In this document: positions 48,222 through 56,781 of the stretch, in pieces
Numbering within the stretch: position 1 is the stretch's first letter
How the letters are laid out: the number at the start of each line of letters is the position of its first letter
NCBI GenBank assembly: GCA_016744695.1
Contig: JADGDV010000007.1
Coordinates: 1-64,000 of the forward strand
Source of the DNA: Hahellaceae bacterium
GTDB taxonomy: Bacteria > Pseudomonadota > Gammaproteobacteria > Pseudomonadales > Oleiphilaceae
DNA length: 64,000 nt
Direction of reading: 5' to 3'
The notes under the pieces: generated by a model
The model's database searches: none
What the model was told of the DNA's origin: nothing
The model's input: the letters and a program-made list of their open reading frames with translations, nothing else
Translations under genes and position numbers: made by a program

Positions 48222-48663
48222 TCAACATCCATATTTTTAATCATTAAAATTGAGCATAGCTCAACAAAGCCATATATTTTCACTCATCGAGTATTGTTCT
48301 ACCATACGCCTCTATAATATTCTACTTTAACCACCAACGAGGGTCATTGAAAGGCTTATATAGTGCACACCACTTCGGCTGATTTTTAACTTCAAATAAT
48401 TGAATTAGTTGCGTGCGACTGACGACTTAAAAGACAGGAGTATAATGATGCGAATGCCCATTATCGTTATATTGAAATCCTTCAGGACAAGCATTGTAGA
48501 TTAAAATATTAGATATCAAATCTAAGCGGGGAGTCTACTGTAAAAAACAGTTTCCATTTTTAAAGTAGCAAATTGTGTCAGCTTTAAGGAATGTCATTCA
48601 AACTAAACGGAAAATTATGTAAATTTTTGGTGAAGACTACAGAGTAAGATACAGTAGGAAAAT
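48222..48663. other. Intergenic region without recognised gene
   Basis: About 440 AT-rich bases between the binding-protein gene and the 4.5S RNA gene. Apart from a minor hairpin (ACTGT/ACAGT near 48537-48553) there is no coding frame with family similarity, no repeat arm and no clear RNA signature. Confidence 0.5.
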
Positions 48664-48676
48664 AGAAATAAAAACT

Positions 48677-48791
48677 GGTGGCGACTTCCATCAGCTACAC
48701 CTCGGCACACAAGTCCACCGTTTCGGCTGCTCCCTTCCAGGCCTGACCGGGTCGACGGTATATTGTTGCGTGGGAACCAACGAAAGTCACC
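48677..48791 (-). ncRNA. ffs: 4.5S RNA, signal recognition particle RNA
   Basis: On the minus strand about 115 bases fold into the long SRP RNA hairpin. The ends GGTGACTTTC and GAAGTCGCCACC pair, and the centre holds the diagnostic domain IV: GGTCAGGCCTGGAAGGGAGC with its GGAA tetraloop and the GCAGCC asymmetric loop that binds Ffh. A T-rich stretch follows the 3' end (48664-48676). The RNA guides membrane-protein ribosomes with Ffh and FtsY. A small open frame over the same bases (48615-48845) is a chance reading. Confidence 0.93.
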
Positions 48792-48835
48792 ATAACAGAT
48801 ACAGACGCTTTCACTTCTGTTTCTAGAACAGGCGC

Positions 48836-48841
48836 ATTCTA
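48836..48841 (-). promoter_or_regulatory. Probable promoter -10 element of the 4.5S RNA gene
   Basis: On the minus strand TGCTAGAAT is an extended -10 box, followed by the GC-rich discriminator GCGCC typical of growth-rate-controlled stable RNA promoters. It would start a precursor about 40 bases upstream of the mature 5' end, to be trimmed as for E. coli 4.5S RNA. No clear -35 is seen. Confidence 0.4.
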
Positions 48842-48887
48842 GCAAAGGTATTTTATTATTAAAAGAGCTTATTAAGGCTATTTTCTA

Positions 48888-49730
48888 TCAAACAGCCTTA
48901 ATACTACTTTTAGCTTTCATTGATTCAGGTAACGAAACGGCTAATTGTGACAAAGCTGACTCAATAGTTTCAATGATTTCATACTGAGGGTTAACCAATA
49001 ACACTCTTGATTTATTAAGTGGGGCTTTCTTTCCATCAATGGATTCACCTACAAACTCAAAATCACTGTAGTACATATTATTAATACCCGCGTCCTTTAA
49101 AATAGACACTATATAACGATCACTAGCAGATCGACCTGTCACAGATAAAGAAGATATTATCACCGCAGCGTCCCACTTATTTCGACACTGTATAATCAGG
49201 TTTGCCGTATCAGTTAAATCTTCTTCAATTACATAATCAGGGTCTATTAATACTGCGCCACCAATATCACCTACAGGTATTCGTTTTAGCACACGATCAA
49301 AAGCAGAACCATGCTCAACAAAAGCCTGAGAAGAAGCTTCAAATAAGCCGTTCAATTCAGTGTAGTCTTCTAGATTCAACTCAATAAGCGACATTGCATC
49401 TATAGGACGCAATAACTCTTTAGCAATAGCAGGAGAACCTGGGTATTTTAATAAAGGTAAGGATTGATTGAAAGATCTGATAATCTCAACATACTGATCG
49501 GTTAATTCATTTTTATTAGTTTGAAATAACACCTCAACATTTATACCCTCACCACCAACACTACCCGCTAGTGGAAGCTCATAAATGCCCGCACCGGCAT
49601 GCGCATCAATAAAATGTAATTGAGGTAAATGTTGTTTAAGCTGAGTTAAAACACCCGTTAACACCATATGTTTATGCACATCAAAAAAACCACCAGCAAC
49701 GGGACGTTTTTTACTAAAGAAGCCACTCAT
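48888..49730 (-). CDS. Divergent RlmJ-like 23S rRNA adenine methyltransferase
   Basis: A 280-residue protein that aligns with RlmJ (YhiR), which makes m6A2030 in 23S rRNA. Shared features are DVHKHMVLTGVL (about 17-28), the AdoMet-binding IDAHAGAGIYEL (about 41-52), KYPGSPAIAKELLR (about 95-108) and a motif IV segment at 160-168. The catalytic motif, DPPY in true RlmJ, is DPDY (163-166) here, and the N-terminal Tyr-Arg-His part of RlmJ is replaced by SKKRPVAGG. Activity may be changed or lost. It stands alone between the 4.5S RNA and tRNA-Ser genes. Confidence 0.72.
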   Translation of the reverse strand: MSGFFSKKRPVAGGFFDVHKHMVLTGVLTQLKQHLPQLHFIDAHAGAGIYELPLAGSVGGEGINVEVLFQTNKNELTDQYVEIIRSFNQSLPLLKYPGSPAIAKELLRPIDAMSLIELNLEDYTELNGLFEASSQAFVEHGSAFDRVLKRIPVGDIGGAVLIDPDYVIEEDLTDTANLIIQCRNKWDAAVIISSLSVTGRSASDRYIVSILKDAGINNMYYSDFEFVGESIDGKKAPLNKSRVLLVNPQYEIIETIESALSQLAVSLPESMKAKSSIKAV

Positions 49731-49874
49731 AAACTACTACCTAATTTAACCTTAATATCATTATTATCAGACGACCAAGCATACAGCACACAGAAAACCT
49801 TTTTTGAGTGCTACTTCTAAGATCTGAATCTATTGATTTTAAAGAGTATGTAGTATAGAGTACCGGCCCTTGCT

Positions 49875-49964
<90 letters not shown>

Positions 49965-50031
49965 TATTTGTTGATTTTATCAGCGTGTGAAGTAATCCTC
50001 TAAATTAGATTCAAGTAACGCTATTACTTAG

Positions 50032-50313
50032 ACAAACCCTCCCAAACCACTAGGTCGTTCAAAGCTGCATTGCGCTCCACCTTTAGGGAAAGGAACAATT
50101 TACGCTGAATCTCTAACTAGTTATATCAAGAGATTGGCCGATGCGCACTCTGTATCAGTAACTCTACTGCTGCACAATATTGTGATTCCCGATAATCAAA
50201 ACCACATCAAACACATGCACCCATACTGGCGTACAGCGATGAATTCGGTGAATGACTCAAGCTCAATGGTCGAGCAATTCGTATTTATGTTTGATGTGAG
50301 GTCGCCAGTGTAG
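50032..50313 (+). pseudogene. tniQ: TniQ-family transposition gene, N-terminal remnant
   Basis: An open stretch with no good start codon encodes LHCAPPLGKGTIYAESLTSY and then IKRLADAHSVSVTLLLHN. This is the characteristic start of TniQ/TnsD-type proteins (PP.G.GT..ESLTSYI.RLA..H.V). It stops after about 90 codons, while intact TniQ proteins exceed 300. TniQ proteins choose target sites for Tn7/Tn5053-like transposons. It lies 70 bases past the tRNA-Ser gene and is evidence of a former mobile element. No transposase or terminal repeats are seen with it. Confidence 0.7.
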
Positions 50314-50480
50314 ATGTACCATATATGATTGATACAAGACCAAACTTATACATCGAAGAAATTCGAGACGACTTCCCAAAATTAAATCATTCTAAGATAG
50401 AAAATAAATTTATGATAGAAAATCCGTCGCTTTCCTTAGCCAACGCCACAAATGCTCTTGCCCAACCAGCGGCGGCCTAG
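50295..50480 (+). pseudogene. Short unidentified coding remnant
   Basis: A 61-codon frame, overlapping the TniQ remnant in another frame, reads DVPYMIDTRPNLYIEEIRDD and ends ALAQPAAA. It lacks a start signal, and no family is recognised. Its protein-like composition and place suggest the end of a degraded gene, but it could be chance. Confidence 0.3.
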
Positions 50481-50490
50481 GGTGAATGTA

Positions 50491-50835
50491 ATGAAGCTTA
50501 AATTAGTTATTTTATTATCAGCTCTAATGCTAATGTCCTGCTCATCAGAAGAACTTGTGCTTGCAGGCCCTAATGGGTCATGGTGGGTCGGAAGTGATGA
50601 TGGAGGAGTATTCATTAATATAATTGACGACGAGATTGCCACTGACAAAATATATACGGGCACTATCTATTTCGACAATGATCAATCTATTTGGTATCAG
50701 GGAAAGCTTAAGTTAATTGGGAATATTGAGTTTTCTCCAGATAACCATACTCTTTATCAAGGATGGGATGGCGAGAGGCTGCTCCTTACAAACGCTGCTT
50801 ACCTTGAAGCGATTGAACCATTTCCAGAACTTTAA
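50491..50835 (+). CDS. Small lipoprotein of unknown function
   Basis: A 114-residue predicted lipoprotein: MKLKLVILLSALMLMSC ends in a lipobox with Cys at 17. The mature part has GPNGSWWVGSDDGGVF and is beta-rich, with no recognised domain. The frame is open to 50452, but the ATG at 50491 has the ribosome-binding site AGGGTGA six bases upstream and starts the signal peptide, so it is used. It is monocistronic in the accessory patch, with a hairpin downstream. Confidence 0.7.
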   Translation: MKLKLVILLSALMLMSCSSEELVLAGPNGSWWVGSDDGGVFINIIDDEIATDKIYTGTIYFDNDQSIWYQGKLKLIGNIEFSPDNHTLYQGWDGERLLLTNAAYLEAIEPFPEL

Positions 50836-51207
50836 CTACTTTACACACTGATGATTGCCAAAAGTGCTCATGTACTTTTATGAAAAATCCTCTGGTGTCA
50901 GGGCTTAGGCCCATTCAATTAATGGGGTTAAAGCCCTTTGTCTTAATTTTAATGATAATTTTGTAAGTGACTGCTTTGAATACTATGGCAGTCACTTCAG
51001 AATCATCAGTACGATATTTCTAGTTTGCTTTCAATCAGTAAAAATTTGACGTCCTGATGCCAGCTAATAGCACTAATAGTCATGTTCATCCATTGACTGT
51101 CAGACTGTTGCTGCGGGGTTCGTGAACTTATAAATACACCCACCTTAATTATTGAAAATTAAAGCTATTTTGATTGTATGTTAGATGGGTGTCTTCGTAA
51201 CTTATCG
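50836..51207. other. Gene-free spacer with two hairpins
   Basis: About 370 bases separate two lipoprotein genes on opposite strands. It holds the hairpin at 50900-50938 and a second perfect 10-base stem (AAGTGACTGC/GCAGTCACTT, 50965-50997, 13-base loop). Nothing coding is seen. Confidence 0.5.
50900..50938 (+). terminator. Probable terminator of the small lipoprotein gene
   Basis: AGGGCTT..CCCAT pairs with ATGGG..AAGCCCT around a seven-base loop, followed by TTGTCTT. It lies about 65 bases past the stop codon of the lipoprotein gene at 50491-50835. The T tract is weak. Confidence 0.5.
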
Positions 51208-51459
51208 CTACCCTGCTTTTTGCTTATCAAAACACTGTAAGCCCATAGCTGACCCAGAGTCGAGCATGACGAAAACACAAGACTTTTTACTATTACTTTT
51301 AGGTGTGAACTCATAGACTTCTGAATTAGAACCCCACGTGTCTATCTCGTAATTATAATCAGGGTTGATAAGCGGATTGGTTGTTCCTGATGTAAAAGTA
51401 TCGTTATTGCAGCCCACTAAAATTCCAGTAAATCCTGCTATTAATATTAATTTCTTCAT
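51208..51459 (-). CDS. Small lipoprotein of unknown function
   Basis: An 83-residue protein starting MKKLILIAGFTGILVGC, a lipoprotein signal with Cys at 17. The mature part is polar, and two further cysteines (in SCVFVM and LQCFDK) could form a disulfide. The ATG at 51459 has a GGAG ribosome-binding site, so it is preferred to the longer frame to 51501. There is no family match. Small lipoproteins like this are common in accessory regions. Confidence 0.6.
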   Translation of the reverse strand: MKKLILIAGFTGILVGCNNDTFTSGTTNPLINPDYNYEIDTWGSNSEVYEFTPKSNSKKSCVFVMLDSGSAMGLQCFDKQKAG

Positions 51460-51749
51460 CTCATAGCTCCATTCGTTTGTTGATACTGAGGAAACCCGCA
51501 CCAGACAGGAAAAATAGAACGGTACATTACATACCAGCTAAAGGGTAATGATTATTCTACTTGAAGTTTCAACTGGTCTTTAGCTAGCATGAAAAGACGC
51601 ACGCTTTAATTACTAGGGGTAACATATGATAACGAACGGCCTCATTGGTGCTACTCTTGATGTCTGAGGGGTTGGGGTTGGTTCCGCTGAGGCGAATATC
51701 CTGAGTAAACCCTCCAGACTTTTCAAATTTTAAATTAATTCATTTGCTG

Positions 51750-53675
51750 TTAATTTACATCAAGAGGAAAACTATCAAATTCCTCAGAGTTTAGCGAAAT
51801 AGTCACCTGCCATTTCCCTGGACTGTCCCTGGCTTGGTCTGGACTGTAATAGACATAGCTATAATTAAAACCATCACCGCTATTTTGTAACACGGTAAGG
51901 TAATCAAACACCCTACGACCTTTTGCATCAAATATCTCTACCAACAACTCATTTTGATCTCCTTCAAGACCATCAAGAGCGGTATAGATAAAAATGGGAT
52001 TACCACTATTTAAAGTAAAGCGAGAAACCTGATTTAATGGCGATAAAATGTGAGATATCGCCTCAGAAGCAATTGAAACACCAGACACCCCTTTTAACTC
52101 ACTCACAGGAAACACAAAGTTAGTCGTTTTTATTTTTTTACCATATTCATAAGAATTACTAAGAATAAGCTTTCCATTTTCAAAAAAAAGTTTCATATCT
52201 CCTGATAGCAAACCATCACTTAATATTCCGGTTGAAATAACCTTACCCGAAGGAGAGTATTCTTGATAGAGGCCGTTATATTTGTCATTTTTAATCGCTA
52301 GCTCTGTAGTTTTAAACCCTTCAGGATGGACTCTTGTAACTTTTTGAAGAACGTCATTTTCAAATAAGTGGAGTTCCTTTGGTCTATTGTTTTCGTTATA
52401 AACAATAGCCTCACCTTCTTTTCTCCCATTAACGTAAATAGTTTTAGAGACCATTCCACCTAATGAATCTTTTAATAGGTATAACTCATGAGGGGAGCTA
52501 GAATCTTCAGCAAATTTTTCAGCTAGCTCTACATACTGAGGGTAGTCTGCATTCCCAGGCTCTACTTTAACTGCTATCTGGTATGACTCACGAGCAGCTT
52601 GATACCTTTCAAGATACATTGCTATGTTACCTAGCTGATAAAACGAAAAGCTATCTGAAGGGTCTAAATGAGTTGCCTTTCTTGTTGCTATAAAGGCTTC
52701 TTCTGAGTTGCCTAATTTATGCTGAATAGCGCCTATTAACCTCCACGCAATGGCTCTATGGGGCCATAGCTCTACGGACTCATTAAGGTACTGAAGTGCT
52801 TCTTCAAACTGCAGATTGCAACTGTATGCTTTACCAACATTATAACTACTCCAGCTGTTACGATGAAACTCATAAACCTGAAGGTATTCAGCAACCTTAT
52901 CGCAAGTCTCCTGAGGCAAAGCATCCACATTATTAATCATCCACGAAACTTCAGTTGATTTTAACCATGGATAAGACACATATTCAGGCCTTAACTCTTC
53001 AATAAACTGCATTTCCTCATCAGTACTTCCACCCCATTTCGGATCTAGTGTAGATAGATACGCATGACGAACCCAATTGAGGGCTGGGTCCCGCAAAATC
53101 CCTTGACTATAAATATCCTTTTTGGGGGTATCACTCCCCTGTCTCAATGCTATATTTAATTCAATCGCATACGGATATGCAGTTTGAGCATTTATAGATT
53201 TTACTTTTTTAAGATCATCAATACTCAGTTTAAATAAACGACGCATCTCAATAAGATCGGACTGGGGTGTATTCCTAATGTAGTCAGTTCCCCTAGCGAG
53301 CACACCTTGATTCATCAAAAAGTTTGCTCTAACTATGTAAGGTACCGCTTTTTTCGGTGTAGCTTTAACCCATTCATCCAAATACTGAAGTAACCACTCT
53401 TCGTCTCTAACCAATGAGTTCAGCGCATATAATATTTCAATATCTTGACCATCCTTAGAAGGAAGCAAATGAAGCTCTAACTCATTTGACAGCTGAACAT
53501 ACTGCCTTTCTAAAAGCATTTTCAAGTACTGCTCACCATGAATTGATAGTTCAGGGGTCAAGCTTTCAGCACTGAAAACAGTAGTCGATGAGCTGAAGAT
53601 CTTATCTTTAAAGGCATAGCTCAAAGAAATTATTACGACAGCTAACAGAATTATAACTCTAGAAATTTGTGACAT
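51750..53675 (-). CDS. TPR protein with MORN-like (YwqK-type) repeats
   Basis: A 641-residue protein. A membrane anchor or signal lies at residues 4-22 (ISRVIILLAVVIISLSYAF). TPR units occupy about 255-385 (RAIAWRLIGAIQHKLGN, DSFSFYQLGNIAMYLERYQ). Then come repeats of the MORN-variant type seen in YwqK antitoxins: YVNGRKEGEAIVYNENN, KYNGLYQEYSPSGKVIS and LLSGDMKLFFENGKLI (about 411-495). A short segment (about 515-541: SELKGVSGVSIASEAISHIL) is repeated at the DNA level near the LysE gene, 4.7 kb away. A beta-sandwich-like C-terminus follows. The function is unknown; an envelope location is likely. Confidence 0.65.
   Translation of the reverse strand: MSQISRVIILLAVVIISLSYAFKDKIFSSSTTVFSAESLTPELSIHGEQYLKMLLERQYVQLSNELELHLLPSKDGQDIEILYALNSLVRDEEWLLQYLDEWVKATPKKAVPYIVRANFLMNQGVLARGTDYIRNTPQSDLIEMRRLFKLSIDDLKKVKSINAQTAYPYAIELNIALRQGSDTPKKDIYSQGILRDPALNWVRHAYLSTLDPKWGGSTDEEMQFIEELRPEYVSYPWLKSTEVSWMINNVDALPQETCDKVAEYLQVYEFHRNSWSSYNVGKAYSCNLQFEEALQYLNESVELWPHRAIAWRLIGAIQHKLGNSEEAFIATRKATHLDPSDSFSFYQLGNIAMYLERYQAARESYQIAVKVEPGNADYPQYVELAEKFAEDSSSPHELYLLKDSLGGMVSKTIYVNGRKEGEAIVYNENNRPKELHLFENDVLQKVTRVHPEGFKTTELAIKNDKYNGLYQEYSPSGKVISTGILSDGLLSGDMKLFFENGKLILSNSYEYGKKIKTTNFVFPVSELKGVSGVSIASEAISHILSPLNQVSRFTLNSGNPIFIYTALDGLEGDQNELLVEIFDAKGRRVFDYLTVLQNSGDGFNYSYVYYSPDQARDSPGKWQVTISLNSEEFDSFPLDVN
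52032..52130 (-). repeat. Segment shared with the region upstream of the LysE gene (copy 1)
   Basis: This part of the TPR/MORN gene encodes SELKGVSGVSIASEAISHIL and continues SPLNQVSRF. The stretch at 56782-56875 encodes a similar peptide in the same orientation, with 17 of 27 residues identical, and the DNA is visibly related. The two copies bracket most of the accessory patch. Confidence 0.6.
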
Positions 53676-53800
53676 TAAAAAATCATACCTTTTGAATTAT
53701 GTGTGTTTTCATAGCTATAGTTTATACCAAATATTACAGATACGCTTTAAAGTGTTTAATATCAATAAATTAGATTATATCGACATCAAGTATAACGTTT

Positions 53801-53947
53801 CTAAAAGTTAATTTTGATGCCGTGTAGTTTTATCATTAAGTAGCGAGATTTGGTTGCACTCGTGTTTGCTAAATCAAGAAGGCTTTCGGATATTCTTTTA
53901 CCGGAGCTCCCATGACCGCCAAGTATAATTATGTTTGTGTTTTCCAT
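53801..53947 (-). pseudogene. N-terminal remnant of an NAD(P)-binding dehydrogenase
   Basis: A 48-codon frame begins MENTNIIILGGHGSSGKRIS and ends soon after with a stop. The opening is a Rossmann-fold nucleotide-binding motif (ILGG.G..G) like that of saccharopine-dehydrogenase-type or NAD(P)H-binding proteins, whose full length is several hundred residues. It begins five bases after the end of the TetR fragment and was probably its operon partner before decay. Confidence 0.5.
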
Positions 53948-53952
53948 AACGT

Positions 53953-54305
53953 CTATTTATTAATACTTGCCTTTATTATTTCTAACACTGATTCAGCTGC
54001 ATAATTCTTTGGCATAACTTCGTTTGCTGTAGCAGACAACTGAAATGCGCCCTCCATTGCAGCGATAACGATAGCACTCAGATGAACAACTTCTTTACTT
54101 TTTGTATTCTTACCTACCCAAACTTCTGCAATTAGTTTCTTAATAAGTTCTAATTGCTGCTTAATCAAGCCTTGGTAGATATCTTTAATTTCGGGCTGCC
54201 GGATAGATTCTCCTGCAATAACGACCCAAGCAGAAACGACTTCAGGTAGCTCTGATTCTCCGGTCGCCAAGCGAGCATTGATGAAAGTTGTTGGGCCTGT
54301 AAGTT
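53953..54305 (-). pseudogene. TetR/BetI-like regulator, C-terminal remnant
   Basis: About 115 codons encode the ligand-binding half of a TetR-family regulator (NARLATGESELPEVVSAWVV, then the IRQPEIKDIYQGL helix). The helix-turn-helix part of about 80 residues is missing, and a stop lies in frame just upstream at about 54306. An unrelated HD-hydrolase remnant starts on the other strand directly beside it, so the break marks a deletion junction. It is unlikely to be functional as a DNA-binding regulator. Confidence 0.6.
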
Positions 54306-54324
54306 TCTAAGTCAGAATTGTGTT

Positions 54325-54693
54325 CCAAGTAAAACTCAAAAGATAGTTCACAATCTCATCATGGCTACCTCGCATTCCCATGTGCCTAGTAGTAATGATG
54401 AGATGCTAATAACTGATATAGACCTAGCAATACTCGGAAGCTCTGAAGATCGTTATTCTCGATTCGAAGCTGATGTGAGAAGAGAGTATAAAAAAGTACC
54501 TGACTGCATCTATAGAAGAAAAAGAAAGGCTGTTCTTAATGTCTTCTTAAATAGAGGTCGTATTTATTCTATATATCAATTTTATGATAAGTTTGAATCG
54601 CAAGCTCGAGTAAATCTCCGTAGGGAATTAAACTCATTATGTCGAGGCGGTGCACGAAAAGCTGAAAACCAAATTGATTACAGAAAGGGGTGA
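54325..54693 (+). pseudogene. HD-superfamily phosphohydrolase, C-terminal remnant
   Basis: About 120 codons match the second half of the predicted metal-dependent HD phosphohydrolase family (COG4339-like): DIDLAILGSSEDRYSRFEAD, then VRREYKKVPDCIYRRKRKAV. The N-terminal HD metal-binding residues are absent, as intact proteins are about 200 residues. An internal ATG at 54361 is available but would make only this fragment. It abuts the TetR remnant at a probable deletion point. Confidence 0.6.
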
Positions 54694-54784
54694 GAGATTT
54701 AATAGCGCCCTACTAGGGCTGCCCATGCAGAATTCAAATTATTTAAACAAGCAACAGCCCTGGCTGTCGCTTTATAAGCCTGCC

Positions 54785-55541
54785 TCAAATATTCACCACC
54801 TTCATAGGTTGAAACTTGTCCTTGTCTGCTTTCGTCACAATGCTGGGTTTTTCATCTATAAACTGAATTTCTTTCACTCGGGCGCTAAAGCTACCAGGCA
54901 TAACCATTTCAACATTTTCGAGGATATATCTCACATACAACCCCCTACTATTTCGTCTTTTCTTTAGAAATCTTTCAGCTTCACTATCACTCATTTTAAG
55001 ATTAGGTAGTGCATCAAAATTAGTTATATTAACCACAATTTCTTTGGGTAAAACGCTGATATTATTGCGAGAGTCAAATATAAACGAGTCAGCCTGAAGA
55101 ACCGGGAATTCTTGATTTTTAAAATCATAACTATCCAACTTAGATGGAACCGTTACTTGATATGCAGACTTTAAATTACGCGTGTTAATTGCGTTACTAA
55201 GGTCTCCCACTGCTTTATTTAAACTACGCTGGTAAGCTATTTCATTACCCTGCATTGAAACCACCTTATTACCATATTGATAACGCAGGTAATCTTCTGC
55301 ATATATATTAAGATATGCTATTACTAACATCAACCCCTTCAAGCATTAGCTCGTGCCATGTAAGCACTTCATAATGGTTAGATCCAGAATTACCATGATT
55401 TAGAGGTTCTTGAGTAATCGGGTTATTCCAACAAGAGATGCACTCACCACCAACATAAGTATGTTTACCATTTACGGCACATGCACTTAAAAGGCAGGTT
55501 ACAAAAACAACAATTAATTTATTAACAACATTCATCAACAT
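54785..55541 (-). pseudogene. Lipoprotein gene probably split by a frameshift
   Basis: The first frame (55541-55308) starts MLMNVVNKLIVVFVTCLLSAC, a lipoprotein signal with Cys at 21, and continues 56 residues to a stop. The second frame (55342-54785, 185 residues) overlaps it, has only a TTG start without a good ribosome-binding site, and reads as the continuation (NIYAEDYLRYQYGNKVVSMQ). A single base change near 55310-55340 would join them into a lipoprotein of about 240 residues. No family is recognised. Two separate genes or a sequencing error are alternatives. Confidence 0.5.
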
Positions 55542-56172
55542 ATTCCCTGTAATAATTAAAACGTCCTAAATAATACGGTTATACCACTTTCACTCTAACG
55601 ATCAATACAGCGACCAACAGTAAAATCAAACCATGCCAATATTCAAGCATTGTCATCATTAGCTAGCTGCAATAGATTAATAAAAAAACGAGATATCGAC
55701 GGTAATTGAAAGGCTGCGTAGGCCGTAATACCTCCTTGTTTACATATCCATTCCATGGATAGTAGATAATTTGAAACAAACACCATCTAGTTAATGGCGC
55801 TTGTGCTGGATATGATAAGCATTCATATATCCAATTTCAATGACAACGACCTATTTACAAGACTTTGATATCGCTATCATTAACTCTGAGACTGCTGAAT
55901 ATCCGTTCCAGGACGCTCCAATTCTGTTTGGGGTTCTGCTATTTTAAAAAATTTTAGGGTTTTGATGTCGACCATTTAAACGGATCTCGAAGTGAACGTG
56001 ATTGCCAGTAGCATTACCGGTACGACCTACAGTTGCGATAGTTTGCCTCTTTTTTTACAACAACATTGAAATTAGAATAGTTAATAATATTTTAAAACAA
56101 GTATTCATTTATATTCGTATATATTCGTATATATTAAATTCGTTAATCTGTAAATAAATTATACCCACTATT
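55542..56172. other. Degenerate intergenic region in the accessory patch
   Basis: About 630 bases without an intact gene. It contains the M23 peptidase remnant, a small tandem repeat of TATATTCGTA (about 56110-56136), and otherwise AT-rich sequence in which only short chance frames are seen. Confidence 0.55.
55944..56090 (-). pseudogene. M23 (LytM/NlpD) peptidase, C-terminal remnant
   Basis: The minus strand encodes [20 protein letters not shown] and then [13 protein letters not shown] before a stop. This is the end of an M23 zinc endopeptidase domain including the HxHFE metal/catalytic motif. Upstream, [11 protein letters not shown] fits the same domain but in another frame, shifted at a run of seven A (56050-56056). 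Nothing of the rest of the gene remains. Such peptidases cut peptidoglycan cross-bridges. Confidence 0.6.
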
Positions 56173-56781
56173 TCATGCTGATATAATAATATTGGCAGCT
56201 AAGGCAATCAAAATAATGCCAAATACTCGTTCTAGCCAATGACTATATTTCTGTAACCAACTTAACCAATTAGGTCGAGAAAACAACCAAGCCACAGTGA
56301 TATACCAGCCCATATCCACTATCATCGCGGTAAAGGCATAAGCAAACTTGGCTATAAGAGGGGTCTCTGGGCCAACAATTTGGCTAAAAAGTGCAATAAA
56401 AAAGATAGCGGCTTTAGGGTTTAAACAAGCCATTAGAAAGCCATCACGAGCGGCATAAGAGACTTCATTTTCGTTTATCGTAGTACTAACAGTAACCATT
56501 TTCTTGCGCAGACCTTGGAAGCCAATCCAAGCTAAGAAAAAAGCTCCAACCCATTGAATAGCAATAAACACAGTGGGGAAACTATGAATCACGGCAGCCA
56601 ATCCAACAACGGATAATATGGCATAAATGCCAACTGCAAAGCCATGAAAGACACCCGTTATCATACCCTGTTGACGACCACCGTTTAGCGTGTGATTTAA
56701 CACCAGAGCTAAAGAAGGTCCCGGTGACATAGCACCTAACAAGCAAATACTAACAACGGTTAACCAAATGGAAAGAGTCAT
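56173..56781 (-). CDS. LysE/RhtB-family amino-acid exporter
   Basis: A 202-residue membrane protein with about six helices, the usual LysE/RhtB size. The signature GAMSPGPSLALVLNHTLNGG (about 16-35) and a late GWYITVAWLFSRP are typical. These proteins export amino acids such as homoserine, threonine or lysine. The frame runs on to 56877, but those 32 extra residues are unlike any LysE N-terminus and match a segment of the TPR/MORN gene, so the ATG at 56781 is used. It borders the accessory patch. Confidence 0.82.
   Translation of the reverse strand: MTLSIWLTVVSICLLGAMSPGPSLALVLNHTLNGGRQQGMITGVFHGFAVGIYAILSVVGLAAVIHSFPTVFIAIQWVGAFFLAWIGFQGLRKKMVTVSTTINENEVSYAARDGFLMACLNPKAAIFFIALFSQIVGPETPLIAKFAYAFTAMIVDMGWYITVAWLFSRPNWLSWLQKYSHWLERVFGIILIALAANIIISA

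Noticed and set aside
48615-48845. Open frame of 76 codons on the minus strand
   Set aside because: It lies over the 4.5S RNA gene and its promoter; the Cys/Arg/Ser-rich peptide has no protein-like pattern. The RNA explains the sequence.
51619-51700. Possible integron attC site (GATAACGAACGGCCTCA ... TGAGGC)
   Set aside because: A GCCTCA/TGAGGC pair is present, but no GTTRRRY core site or its partner box was found, and no second copy flanks the neighbouring small lipoprotein genes.
55840-55948. 35-codon plus-strand frame starting MTTTYLQDFDIAI
   Set aside because: Short, without a ribosome-binding site, not recognised, and it ends over the M23 remnant on the other strand.
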